Shown here one piece after another: positions 18,971 through 26,881 of a stretch of DNA of 64,000 bases. The position numbers were made by a program, and so were the translations under genes. Position 1 is the first letter of the stretch. Each line of letters begins with the position of its first letter. This DNA comes from Emticicia sp. CRIBPO (GTDB lineage: Bacteria; Bacteroidota; Bacteroidia; Cytophagales; Spirosomataceae): positions 124,001-188,000 of the forward strand of contig NZ_JAAAKV010000010.1 of NCBI RefSeq assembly GCF_009905725.1, read 5' to 3'. The notes beneath the pieces were generated by a model. The model was not told where the DNA came from, searched no databases, and was given only the letters and a program-made list of their open reading frames with translations.

Positions 18971-19003
18971 AAAAAGCATGGCTGCACCGCAGCCATGCTT
19001 TTT
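18971..19003 (+). terminator. strong intrinsic terminator after the OmpH-like gene
   Basis: A 15-bp perfect stem (18971-18985 with 18989-19003) closes a three-base loop, with core GCATGGCTGC/GCAGCCATGC, and runs into TTTTTTTG. Confidence 0.92.
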
Positions 19004-19068
19004 TGTTTTTCCTTTTCTCAGTCTGCCTTCCTTCGTTTTCCTTTCTCCCTTTTCCTTTCTCCTTCTCC
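19004..19068. repeat. dispersed purine/pyrimidine-strand repeat, copy 2
   Basis: Pyrimidine-rich on the top strand (CCTTTTCTCAGTCTGCC, TTTCCTTTCTCCC). On the purine strand it shares GGAGAAAGG, AAAACG and an AAGG-rich run in the same order with copy 3, and ACGAAGGA with CAGACT with copy 1. It begins directly after the terminator hairpin. Confidence 0.6.
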
Positions 19069-19120
19069 AATAATAAAAAAGTTATTCTGGTATTTTTTTA
19101 TGATTTGTCTTACTTATTTT

Positions 19121-19128
19121 TAGATTTG
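19121..19128 (+). promoter_or_regulatory. candidate -7 box (TAGATTTG) for the symporter gene
   Basis: TAGATTTG matches TAnnTTTG and lies 34 bases before the ATG at 19163. A TTTG at 19104-19107 is only 13 bases upstream, shorter than the usual 19-21. Confidence 0.45.
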
Positions 19129-19162
19129 TGAATTCAACCTGATCATATCTAAACCTAGCCCG

Positions 19163-20785
19163 ATGAACCAACTACAACCTACTGATTATTTAGTTTTTTT
19201 TCTCTATTTTCTTGCTGTTTCCGGATACGGATATTGGGTATATAAAAGGAACAAGCCCAAAGAAACCAACACCAAAGACTTTTTCCTGGCCGAAGGTTCC
19301 CTGACCTGGTGGGCCATCGGGGCATCACTGATCGCCTCCAATATTTCTGCAGAGCATTTTATCGGCATGTCGGGCTCCGGATTTGCGATGGGACTGGCCA
19401 TTTCTTCGTATGAGTGGATGTCGGCCGCTACGCTTATTATTGTAGCGGTATTCTTCATCCCGATTTATCTGAAGAATAAGATATACACCATGCCCCAGTT
19501 GTTGTCCAAAAGATACAACGATACGGTAGCGACTATCATGGCTGTTTTCTGGTTGTTGCTGTATGTCTTTATCAACCTGACCTCTATTCTGTACCTTGGC
19601 TCACTGGCAGTTGAGACCATCACAGGCCTGCCGTTTACTTACTGTATGTTTGCCCTGTCTCTTTTTGCTATTTTTATCACTTTGGGTGGGATGAAAGTGA
19701 TTGGCTATACAGATGTGATCCAGGTGGTGGTATTGATTCTTGGTGGTTTGGCCACCACTTATCTGGCCCTGAATATGGTTTCGGACAAATTTGGCGGAGA
19801 TGGTATTTTTGACGGATTATCTTTGCTTAAAACCAAAGCCGACGACCACTTCCATATGATCTTTTCGGAAGGGGATAAATACTATTATGAACTTCCGGGC
19901 TTGTCTATCCTGATTGGCGGGATGTGGATCAACAACCTCAACTATTGGGGATGTAATCAGTATATTATTCAAAGGGCTTTGGGGGCAGATCTAAAAACCG
20001 CCCGTAATGGTATTCTTTTCGCGGCTTTTCTTAAGCTGATGATCCCGTTGATCTGTGTGGTTCCGGGCATCGCCGCTTATGTATTGTTTCAGAACGGGGA
20101 GCTGCAGCAGCAAATGACCGATATCAACGGCATTGTTAAACCTGATCATGCTTATCCTTCACTGATGAACCTTCTGCCCCTAGGCTTGAAAGGCCTTGCT
20201 TTTGCGGCCCTTACAGCGGCCATTGTAGCCTCACTGGCCGGAAAGTGTAACAGTATCGCGACGATCTTCAGTCTGGATATTTACCAGAAGATTCTGAATA
20301 AAAATGCCAGTGAAAAGAAAACTGTGATGGTGGGCAGATGGGCCGTATGGGTATCTTTTGCCATTGCATTGTTGATCACCCCGCAACTCAGGCACCTGGA
20401 ACAGGCCTATCAGTTTATCCAGGAATATTCAAATTATATTACCCCGGGAGCTTTCGCTTTATTTTTCCTGGGCTTGTTCTGGAAAAAGACCACTTCCAAT
20501 GCAGCCATTACCGCAGCTGCCCTGGCCTTGCCGTTGTCCCTGATTTTCAAGTCGCTTCCGGACATGATCGGCATAGCCCCGATACCGTTCCTGAACCGTA
20601 CGGCGTGGGTATTTGGTATCCTGGTGGTTTTGATGGTCATCATATCACTCATCGAAGGAAAAAGGAAGAAGGAGAACAAAGGTTTTGAAATTGACAAATC
20701 GATGTTCCGGGTACCTCCTTCGTTCATTGTGATTTCCATACTCATCTGCGGTGTTCTGGCGGCCTTGTATACTGTTTTCTGGTAA
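19163..20785 (+). CDS. sodium/solute symporter (SSS family, vSGLT-like), probable sugar or inositol carrier
   Basis: Sodium-driven importer of the inner membrane, 540 residues with about 14 membrane segments. Family features are clear: FFLAEGSLTWWAIGASLIASNISAEHFIGMSG (residues about 41-72, sodium-site region), GGMKVIGYTDVIQV near 177, NNLNYWGCNQYIIQRALGA near 255 and LTAAIVASLAGKCNSIATIFS near 352. This resembles vSGLT and SMIT-type carriers for sugars and myo-inositol. The next gene encodes a myo-inositol oxygenase, which suggests inositol as the substrate; that is inference from context. They are separated by 240 bases with its own candidate promoter, so they need not be one operon. Confidence 0.9.
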   Translation: MNQLQPTDYLVFFLYFLAVSGYGYWVYKRNKPKETNTKDFFLAEGSLTWWAIGASLIASNISAEHFIGMSGSGFAMGLAISSYEWMSAATLIIVAVFFIPIYLKNKIYTMPQLLSKRYNDTVATIMAVFWLLLYVFINLTSILYLGSLAVETITGLPFTYCMFALSLFAIFITLGGMKVIGYTDVIQVVVLILGGLATTYLALNMVSDKFGGDGIFDGLSLLKTKADDHFHMIFSEGDKYYYELPGLSILIGGMWINNLNYWGCNQYIIQRALGADLKTARNGILFAAFLKLMIPLICVVPGIAAYVLFQNGELQQQMTDINGIVKPDHAYPSLMNLLPLGLKGLAFAALTAAIVASLAGKCNSIATIFSLDIYQKILNKNASEKKTVMVGRWAVWVSFAIALLITPQLRHLEQAYQFIQEYSNYITPGAFALFFLGLFWKKTTSNAAITAAALALPLSLIFKSLPDMIGIAPIPFLNRTAWVFGILVVLMVIISLIEGKRKKENKGFEIDKSMFRVPPSFIVISILICGVLAALYTVFW

Positions 20786-20953
20786 AAAAGACGCTGAAAA
20801 ATACCAAATACAGGCACTTGCTGATATCAGCTGTATGCCTGAAGTATGGAATATCATAACCCGGAGAATATCAGGCTGATAGCTGAAAACAGACGGCTGA
20901 AAAGCTTCATATGTTTTTTTGCTCATAAAATTTAATTTATTCAATAATTTATC

Positions 20954-20961
20954 TATATTTG
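20954..20961 (+). promoter_or_regulatory. candidate -7 box (TATATTTG) for the inositol oxygenase gene
   Basis: TATATTTG fits TAnnTTTG and lies 66 bases before the ATG at 21028. No TTG at the expected upstream distance was found. Confidence 0.45.
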
Positions 20962-21027
20962 ATACGTTTTTGACAAAGCTGAAGTTAAAACAGGAATTAT
21001 TTCATTTAAACAGACCGTTTGGAAAGC

Positions 21028-21891
21028 ATGGAATTTACGCCGAAAGAAATTGCCCCGTTAGCCAGTATTGAAGATTGGGAAGAGGATGTGATCATCCGTT
21101 ATCCTGAGCCGCATACAAGGGCCAAAGAAGAATATCGTAATTATGATAATCCGGAAAGAGATACTGTCCGTGAGTTTTACCGTTTGAATCATAAGTTTCA
21201 GACCTATGATTTCGTAAAACAAAAACAGGCTGAGTTTTTGAAATTCGACAGAACTGAAATGCCCATCTGGGATGCTTTCGAGTTTCTTAATACGCTTGTA
21301 GATGACTCAGATCCTGATACTTCCCTGGATCAATGGCAGCACCTGTTGCAAACTTCAGAAGCTATCCGTGCCGATGGTCATCCTGACTGGTTTGTGTTAA
21401 CAGGCCTTTTGCATGACATGGGTAAAGTGTTGTGTCTGTTCGGTGAGCCTCAGTGGGCTGTCGTGGGCGACACCTTCCCGGTAGGTTGCAAACATTCCGA
21501 TGCTATTGTTTATCCTGAGTATTTTGAAGCCAACCCGGACTCAAGAGACGAGAGATACAATACCAAATACGGTATTTATGAGCCGAATTGCGGTCTCAGA
21601 AATGTGGATATGTCGTGGGGGCATGATGAGTATCTTTATCAGATGACTAAAGATTATCTTCCTGAACCTGCTCTTTATATGATCCGTTATCACTCATTCT
21701 ATGCTCAGCACAGAGAGCATGCTTATGATCACTTATTAGACGATCATGACCGTGAAATGTTTGAGTGGGTGAAGAAATTCAATCCTTATGATTTGTATTC
21801 AAAACTTCCGGTACCACCTGATACCGAAGCTTTGAAGCCTTATTATAAAGCATTGGTAGCGAAATATCTTCCGGCTAATCTGAAGTTCTAA
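21028..21891 (+). CDS. myo-inositol oxygenase (MIOX)
   Basis: Diiron enzyme that splits myo-inositol with oxygen to D-glucuronate, best known from animals, plants and fungi and found in some Bacteroidota. The product from the ATG at 21028 has 287 residues, nearly the length of the mammalian enzyme. All six iron ligands known from mouse MIOX can be placed: His105 (QHLLQTSE), His129 and Asp130 (GLLHDMGK), His199 (SWGHDEY), His222 (RYHSFY) and Asp255 (NPYDLYSK). [16 protein letters not shown] near 139-154 is the family signature. A TTG nine bases upstream is a less likely start. No signal peptide, so cytoplasmic. Confidence 0.95.
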   Translation: MEFTPKEIAPLASIEDWEEDVIIRYPEPHTRAKEEYRNYDNPERDTVREFYRLNHKFQTYDFVKQKQAEFLKFDRTEMPIWDAFEFLNTLVDDSDPDTSLDQWQHLLQTSEAIRADGHPDWFVLTGLLHDMGKVLCLFGEPQWAVVGDTFPVGCKHSDAIVYPEYFEANPDSRDERYNTKYGIYEPNCGLRNVDMSWGHDEYLYQMTKDYLPEPALYMIRYHSFYAQHREHAYDHLLDDHDREMFEWVKKFNPYDLYSKLPVPPDTEALKPYYKALVAKYLPANLKF

Positions 21892-21909
21892 GAAGTAAGT
21901 GAATATATA

Positions 21910-21944
21910 AAAATAGCCGTCTGGGTTTCCCGGACGGCTATTTT
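21910..21944. terminator. bidirectional intrinsic terminator
   Basis: A stem of 16 bp with one G-T pair (21910-21925 with 21929-21944, core TAGCCGTCTGGG/CCCGGACGGCTA) has a TTT loop and A and T runs at the ends. It lies between the convergent inositol oxygenase and metallopeptidase genes. Confidence 0.9.
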
Positions 21945-21961
21945 GTTTTGTATTACGGAGA

Positions 21962-22669
21962 TCAGTCGTCTCTTCTTCCTAAAAACATCATCACATAATA
22001 TGCAAGGTTGGCAATGGCCCCTAGTGCACTCACCACATAAGTCATGGCAGCCCATTTCAAGGCATCTTTAGCCATGGCGTGTTCTCTCTGGCTCACCACA
22101 TTGCGGGTTTCCATCCATTTCAGGGCACGGTTACTGGCGTCAAACTCCACAGGTAAGGTAATGGTAGCAAAAGCGGCAATGGCAGCATTGGCGGCGATCA
22201 GCACCAGCAACAGCATGTTACCTAATGCACTGCCCTGCGTAAGAAGGTAAAACCCACCCATAAACAGGAACATATTGGCCATACCCATTACTTTCGAGGC
22301 AATGTTGACAGCCGGAACCAGCGTAGAACGCATTTTCAGGGCTGCATAGGCCGTAGCATGCTGAACAGCGTGCCCGCACTCATGGGCTGCAACGGCGGCG
22401 GCGGCGGCACTTCTGCCGTGATATACATCACCACTGAGGTTAACCGTTTTGTCAAGCGGGTTATAGTGGTCAGTCAGCTGTCCTTCCACCTGTGTAATCT
22501 TTACATCATATATTCCGTTGTCGTTAAGCATTTTCTGAGCTATTTCAGCTCCGCTTAAGCCATTAGACAAACCAATTTTCGAATATTCGGCAAACTTGCT
22601 TTTCAATCTCCTTGAAACGAGCCAGCCTGCAGCCATAAAAACAAGACTTATTAAAATAATTCCATTCAT
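21962..22669 (-). CDS. YugP-type membrane zinc metallopeptidase
   Basis: Neutral zinc peptidase-like membrane protein of 235 residues. An N-terminal helix (3-18) is followed by the active-site sequence AAHECGHAVQHA with His96, Glu97 and His100 in HExxH form, then membrane segments around 120-165 and 205-230. TLPVEFDASNRALKWME is the other conserved block of the family. These proteins are widespread and their substrates are not known. The start at the ATG 22669 places the first helix at the very N-terminus. Confidence 0.92.
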   Translation of the reverse strand: MNGIILISLVFMAAGWLVSRRLKSKFAEYSKIGLSNGLSGAEIAQKMLNDNGIYDVKITQVEGQLTDHYNPLDKTVNLSGDVYHGRSAAAAAVAAHECGHAVQHATAYAALKMRSTLVPAVNIASKVMGMANMFLFMGGFYLLTQGSALGNMLLLVLIAANAAIAAFATITLPVEFDASNRALKWMETRNVVSQREHAMAKDALKWAAMTYVVSALGAIANLAYYVMMFLGRRDD

Positions 22670-22744
22670 TGTACTATCGTGTTTTAAATAATTTGTGTTT
22701 AAAAGAAAAAATACCTGTTCTCTTTGATTAAAACAAAGTTGGGA

Positions 22745-23746
22745 TTAACTAGGTTCGGAAACCTTCCCGGCAGCTTTATTACCTGCCAGAAAACTAAGCA
22801 GAAGCGATATCACTCCGAATATCAGAACGAACAGAATGCCCTGCATCGTATGCAGAAAAGTGGCGAGGGTAATACCTTCCTGTTGGGTAAGGCCATATAG
22901 CATCACAATTTTGCCAACCAGGAAATGATAACTGCCGATCCCTCCCATGGTGGGTGCAGCCATGCCGATACTTCCCATGACCAGGATCGTGAGGATACCC
23001 AGGAAACTCATGGTGCCGTCGGCATCCAGTGAAATATAAAGGAAATAGGTAGTCCAGTAATATAAGGCCCAGATGAGCAGGGTTACGATGACAAAAACAG
23101 CAGGGTTTTTAAGGTTTTTTACACTGCTGAAGCCATTCCACAGACCTTTTCCGATTTCAATGATCTTCTGAACCAGCGGGATATTTTCCAGTTTGTTCCA
23201 GTTCTTCTTAAGCAGGAAAAAGACAAGTCCGAGGAATATCAGTCCACCGGCCGCCAACGTGAGAAGAGTAGAGGTGTTTTTCAGTTTATCTCCGAATATC
23301 TCAACAAAAAGGCCTTTGAGCCTGTCAAATTCAAGAAGGAGGTTCAGGCCTATCAGCACAAACAAGACGATGACGTCAATCACCCTTTCGGCAATTACCG
23401 CCCCGAAAGATTTCTCAAACGGAATATCTTCAAGTTTCTGAAGGCTGGCCGACCGGGCAAACTCGCCGGCTCTGGGCAAAGCCAGGTTGGTCAGGTATCC
23501 GATCAGGACAGCCAGCGTGGTGTTGTACGTGGAGGGTTGGTAGCCCATAGGCTCCAGCATCAGTTTCCAGCGATATGCCCTCAGTACGTGTGCTAAGAGA
23601 GCCAGAATAGCAGCCAGTCCAACCCACATATAATTGGCATCTTTGAAGTTTTGCCACAGAGACACCAGGTCAATGTCTTTGAAAACCCAGTATAACAAGG
23701 CCAAGCCAATGGCTATCGGCAGAATGTATTTCAGATTATTTTTCAA
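22745..23746 (-). CDS. lysylphosphatidylglycerol-synthase-TM/YbhN family membrane protein, TTG start
   Basis: Polytopic membrane protein of 333 residues with eight predicted helices, of the flippase-like family (UPF0104, YbhN, the membrane part of MprF). ALAHVLRAYRWKLMLEP, LTNLALPRAGEFARS (residues about 85-105) and TMGGIGSYHFLVGKI are typical family blocks. No ATG or GTG lies between the upstream panD stop and the coding start, so the TTG at 23746 is the only reasonable initiation codon. It begins 23 bases after the panD stop and is probably cotranscribed with it; the same gene pair is common in Bacteroidota. Confidence 0.88.
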   Translation of the reverse strand: MKNNLKYILPIAIGLALLYWVFKDIDLVSLWQNFKDANYMWVGLAAILALLAHVLRAYRWKLMLEPMGYQPSTYNTTLAVLIGYLTNLALPRAGEFARSASLQKLEDIPFEKSFGAVIAERVIDVIVLFVLIGLNLLLEFDRLKGLFVEIFGDKLKNTSTLLTLAAGGLIFLGLVFFLLKKNWNKLENIPLVQKIIEIGKGLWNGFSSVKNLKNPAVFVIVTLLIWALYYWTTYFLYISLDADGTMSFLGILTILVMGSIGMAAPTMGGIGSYHFLVGKIVMLYGLTQQEGITLATFLHTMQGILFVLIFGVISLLLSFLAGNKAAGKVSEPS

Positions 23747-23769
23747 TGCTGGTGCTTTAAGTAAATGTA

Positions 23770-24120
23770 TTATTTGACAACCCTGTTGTTCTCGTCTGGA
23801 AACACAACGGTCGGTTTGTGCGTTGCGGCTTCTTCCGGGGTCATCCAGGCATAAGAAATAATAATCACGATGTCGCCCGGCTGAGCTTTTCTGGCAGCGG
23901 CACCATTCAGACAGATGATTCCCGAGCCTCTTTTGCCTTTGATCGCATAAGTTTCTATCCGCTCGCCGTTATTGTTGTTTACAATCTGGACGCGTTCGTT
24001 TTCTCTTATACCCGCGGCTTCAAGGAGGTCTTCGTCAATGGTAATGCTGCCTACATAATTAAGTTCGGCCTGAGTTACTTTTACCCTGTGGATTTTAGAC
24101 TTGAAAATATTGATTAACAT
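23770..24120 (-). CDS. panD: aspartate 1-decarboxylase, pantothenate pathway
   Basis: Pyruvoyl enzyme that converts aspartate to beta-alanine for pantothenate and coenzyme A. The 116-residue product aligns end to end with E. coli PanD, including [15 protein letters not shown], where Gly24-Ser25 is the self-cleavage site that creates the pyruvoyl group, and [16 protein letters not shown] and [14 protein letters not shown] chose the ATG at 24120; a much longer frame runs upstream to 24357, but a good promoter lies 27-56 bases before 24120 and PanD never has such an extension. panC is not found next to it. Confidence 0.95.
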   Translation of the reverse strand: MLINIFKSKIHRVKVTQAELNYVGSITIDEDLLEAAGIRENERVQIVNNNNGERIETYAIKGKRGSGIICLNGAAARKAQPGDIVIIISYAWMTPEEAATHKPTVVFPDENNRVVK

Positions 24121-24146
24121 TTTTGTATCTTCTGGTTTTTGAATCA

Positions 24147-24176
24147 CAAAATTACGATTCATTTTTGAAAACACAA
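24147..24176 (-). promoter_or_regulatory. panD promoter (TTG-N19-TAATTTTG)
   Basis: On the minus strand TTG at 24176-24174 and TAATTTTG at 24154-24147 are 19 bases apart, the standard Bacteroidota arrangement. Transcription would start near 24140, leaving a leader of about 20 bases before the panD ATG. Confidence 0.65.
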
Positions 24177-24563
24177 TCATCGGGTCGGCCGTTCCATTAT
24201 GCAGACAAACGAAAAGCTGAAATGAGTGTTGGGTTTTACCGGCCAGGGCCGTCAGGTCGGCCGTGTGCCGGACCTCGATGATCGTTGAAAGTTCTTTGGG
24301 TTTCATCCTCAGATGTTGCCTGATCTCTGATTCGGGGCGGTGGGCGAAACAGAGCAATAACTATGTCCCGGATGCCATGTTCTGTATCGAAAAGAATGAA
24401 AGATAATTTTCTCAGTTGAGGATATAACCTGTATTCGAAACTTTTACCTGAAAAAGCTATTATAAAATCGTTATAATTGTGCAAATTGCAAAAGAGTTTA
24501 CCCGGCTTAAGACGCCTCTTCATGCCGGGTTCTTTTTTCGCATTCCCAATTTAACCGCTATTC
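24177..24563. other. gap upstream of panD with a PanC-like degenerate frame
   Basis: No intact gene is seen. On the minus strand the frame from 24303 reads [20 protein letters not shown], then GKT and LHNG, with the spacing between R, GKT and LHxG of a pantothenate synthetase N-terminus, but without its other active-site residues. The left end (24177-24303) continues in this frame into the panD promoter. The right end holds AT-rich sequence in front of the plus-strand membrane-protein gene. Confidence 0.3.
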
Positions 24564-26051
24564 ATGTTCGGAGAGAGAACCATTCAGATTCTGATTTTAA
24601 CGCTGTATTTTATCTGGGGCGTAACCGGAATCTTCCATCATGAACTTTGGACAGACGAGTTTCATTCATGGCTAATAGCCTCCCATAGCCGGACTTTAGG
24701 AGATTTATGGCATAACATTGCTTATGAGGGGCATCCGCTCGGGTGGTATCTTATTTTGTTTTTAGCTGCAAAAGCCGGGTTATCTTTCCATGTTATGCAA
24801 TTTATTCACCTGGCAGTCGGTATGGTCTGCAGCTATCTGATCTTAAGACTTTCTCCTTTTAATATCATTTATAATATCCTCATTATTTTTGGGGGAATTC
24901 TGGGTTTTGAATATCTCTTGCTTTCCAGGAACTACAGCATAGGCCTGATGATCATGCTTTGTGCCTTGTCAATGATCCTTCAGAAAAAGGAGTTTTGGAA
25001 ACTTGCCCTTGTTCTGGCTGTATTAACCCAGTTTAATCTTTTTGCGACATTAATCTCTGCTTCACTGATGTTGATGCTGTTTGTCAGAAAATATGGCCTC
25101 AGGTTTTGGAAAATGGAAAGGAGTGATTTTCTGGCTTCGGCCGTATGGTTTGGAGGTTTTATTTTTTTCGTGATCACCGTAAAACCTCCTTCAGATTCCT
25201 TTTTCTTTCATAATTCCGTCCTGAACTGGTCTGTTTTTAGTGAAGACAGGGTAAGAAACGGCATTAAGGCCCTCATTGTTTACTTTAACAGGGCGGTTTT
25301 TTCAAAATATTCAATAACCTACGGTTTTGAAAGATTTGCGGTGCTGAGTTTATCTTCCGTGCTGTTATTTACCGGACTGACTTTTGCCTATCTTCTGACT
25401 TTTGCGGTTACCCTTCGCAAGAGCAAACCGGCCCTGATTTTTTTTATCACAAGTCTCGGATTGATCAGTATTTTTATTTTCATTTCTTATTACCCCGCGG
25501 TGGCCGACAGGCACACCATGAGTGTTTGCATTATTCTTTTGATCAGCCTGATTATTTATCATTCAGAGTTTGAACTGAGTGGGACGCAGAGGTTCTTAAT
25601 CTTATTGCCCCTGGTCAGTATTTTTATGTACGGCATGGGGGCTTATGTCAACGACTTCAGAAATGAATTCAGTTCTGCTAAAAGAATTTCTGAAAAAATC
25701 AGGGATGAGTATCCTGAAACGCCCGTGGTTTCTTATCCCGATTATTTGGGAGAGGCGGTTTCAGGCTACCTTGACAAAGACCTTTTTCATCTGACACAGA
25801 ATGATTTCGGAAACTATGTTACCTGGAAAAAGGGTGTGGCCGACAGGTGGGATGAAGACGGGCTGGAGTTTTTACTCAACAATAAACCCAAAATGGATGT
25901 CCTGAAAAATAAGACCTCTTCTGATTTGCTGATTCTGACCTGGGTGACTATCCCGGACTCGCTGTGTAAAAAACACCACTTTGAGAAACTGCAGTTCAAT
26001 GAAAACCAGCAGACAAAAGCAGGTGACAGTTTTAATGTTTACAGATATTGA
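24564..26051 (+). CDS. GT39/ArnT-like polytopic membrane glycosyltransferase-family protein
   Basis: Membrane protein of 495 residues with about ten helices and a C-terminal soluble part of about 110 residues. The first loop HELWTDEFHSWLIASHS (residues about 26-42) has the acidic DE pair typical of GT-C enzymes such as ArnT and protein mannosyltransferases, and EGHPLGWYLILFL follows as in that family. Such enzymes transfer sugars from a polyprenyl-phosphate donor. Donor and acceptor are not readable. The gene stands alone; no other surface-glycan gene is adjacent. Confidence 0.7.
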   Translation: MFGERTIQILILTLYFIWGVTGIFHHELWTDEFHSWLIASHSRTLGDLWHNIAYEGHPLGWYLILFLAAKAGLSFHVMQFIHLAVGMVCSYLILRLSPFNIIYNILIIFGGILGFEYLLLSRNYSIGLMIMLCALSMILQKKEFWKLALVLAVLTQFNLFATLISASLMLMLFVRKYGLRFWKMERSDFLASAVWFGGFIFFVITVKPPSDSFFFHNSVLNWSVFSEDRVRNGIKALIVYFNRAVFSKYSITYGFERFAVLSLSSVLLFTGLTFAYLLTFAVTLRKSKPALIFFITSLGLISIFIFISYYPAVADRHTMSVCIILLISLIIYHSEFELSGTQRFLILLPLVSIFMYGMGAYVNDFRNEFSSAKRISEKIRDEYPETPVVSYPDYLGEAVSGYLDKDLFHLTQNDFGNYVTWKKGVADRWDEDGLEFLLNNKPKMDVLKNKTSSDLLILTWVTIPDSLCKKHHFEKLQFNENQQTKAGDSFNVYRY

Positions 26052-26641
26052 TTTTGTTTACTGTAATACCCGGCTGAATTCCGCAGCAACGCTTTTATCT
26101 TGTCATAGTGCTATTTTAGGGATGTTTTCACTGATACTTTTTCTCCGTTTTTTTGCTAAATTTTGTCCACTTATTCCGGTGGTTTCGGGGCTGTTGCAAC
26201 GATAACTTAACCTGCCCTTAATGTTTACTTAACACATTCCGGTGTTTCTTCCCATACTTTTGCAGGCCTTAAGGAACTGTTATTTGAGGCCGGAAAGAAG
26301 TGTTTAGCTGTTAAAAGTGCCAAAATATGTGTTCTGAGAGCCTTTTTATGGTTTTTGATCAGACCCATGACATCAGCCCGTTTTTTTTAATCCGGGGGTC
26401 AGAAAACGGAATTGATCCATGTCAAGGAGTGTGATTTGATGAGAAGGGCTTATTTGAAAGGTAAAGTATAGGAATTGTCATATTTTTTATTTATAAATTA
26501 TAATAATATATTTGCCAATGTTAACCGAACGTTTACCGACAAAAACTCGAAATAAGTCTTAGCACAATGCAAGGATACTCAGAGAGGATATCCCTGAAAC
26601 AGACACAGTACTGAATAAATGATTTGAGAAAGAGTCGGATG
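26052..26641. other. first part of an 830-base gap upstream of susC
   Basis: AT-rich sequence with no convincing gene on either strand. A TACTTTTG at 26255-26262 and a TATATTTG at 26507-26514 match the promoter -7 consensus; neither has a TTG at normal spacing. I see no clear tandem repeat. Confidence 0.5.
26507..26514 (+). promoter_or_regulatory. candidate -7 box (TATATTTG) for the susCD transcript
   Basis: TATATTTG fits TAnnTTTG and is the nearest good box upstream of susC. If used, the leader before the susC ATG at 26882 would be about 360 bases, unusually long. Confidence 0.4.
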
Positions 26642-26785
26642 ATGAACACGAATTTACTAAATGAAATCTTCTGTGAAGGCTCCATCAGTATGGAAGCCTC
26701 TTCCTGCCTGCAATTATTAACCAATATGTATAATCAATTAAAACCCGGATCATCTATGACAAAAATCAAGTATCAATTAACCTAG
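26642..26785 (+). CDS. possible 47-residue small frame in the susC leader
   Basis: An ATG frame (MNTNLLNEIFCEGSISMEAS ... MTKIKYQLT) ends in TAG at 26783-26785, 96 bases before susC. It contains no signal peptide or membrane segment and I recognise no family. It may be a chance frame in a long leader; it is listed because it is the only reasonable small frame there. Confidence 0.2.
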   Translation: MNTNLLNEIFCEGSISMEASSCLQLLTNMYNQLKPGSSMTKIKYQLT

Positions 26786-26881
26786 TGCCCTCAAAAACAG
26801 AAGTGATCAGATTCATCAATAACTGTTGACAGGATTTTATGACTTCGCAAGTTAATTTCTAACAGAAAAAATAACCGAATA

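Noticed and set aside
24121-24357. Long N-terminal extension of PanD
   Set aside because: A good promoter lies inside it and PanD proteins begin 24 residues before the Gly-Ser cleavage site, which fits the ATG at 24120.
24236-24523. 95-codon minus-strand frame upstream of panD
   Set aside because: It ends in a run of polar, repeat-like residues, has no family resemblance and overlaps the PanC-like frame; non-coding sequence is more likely.
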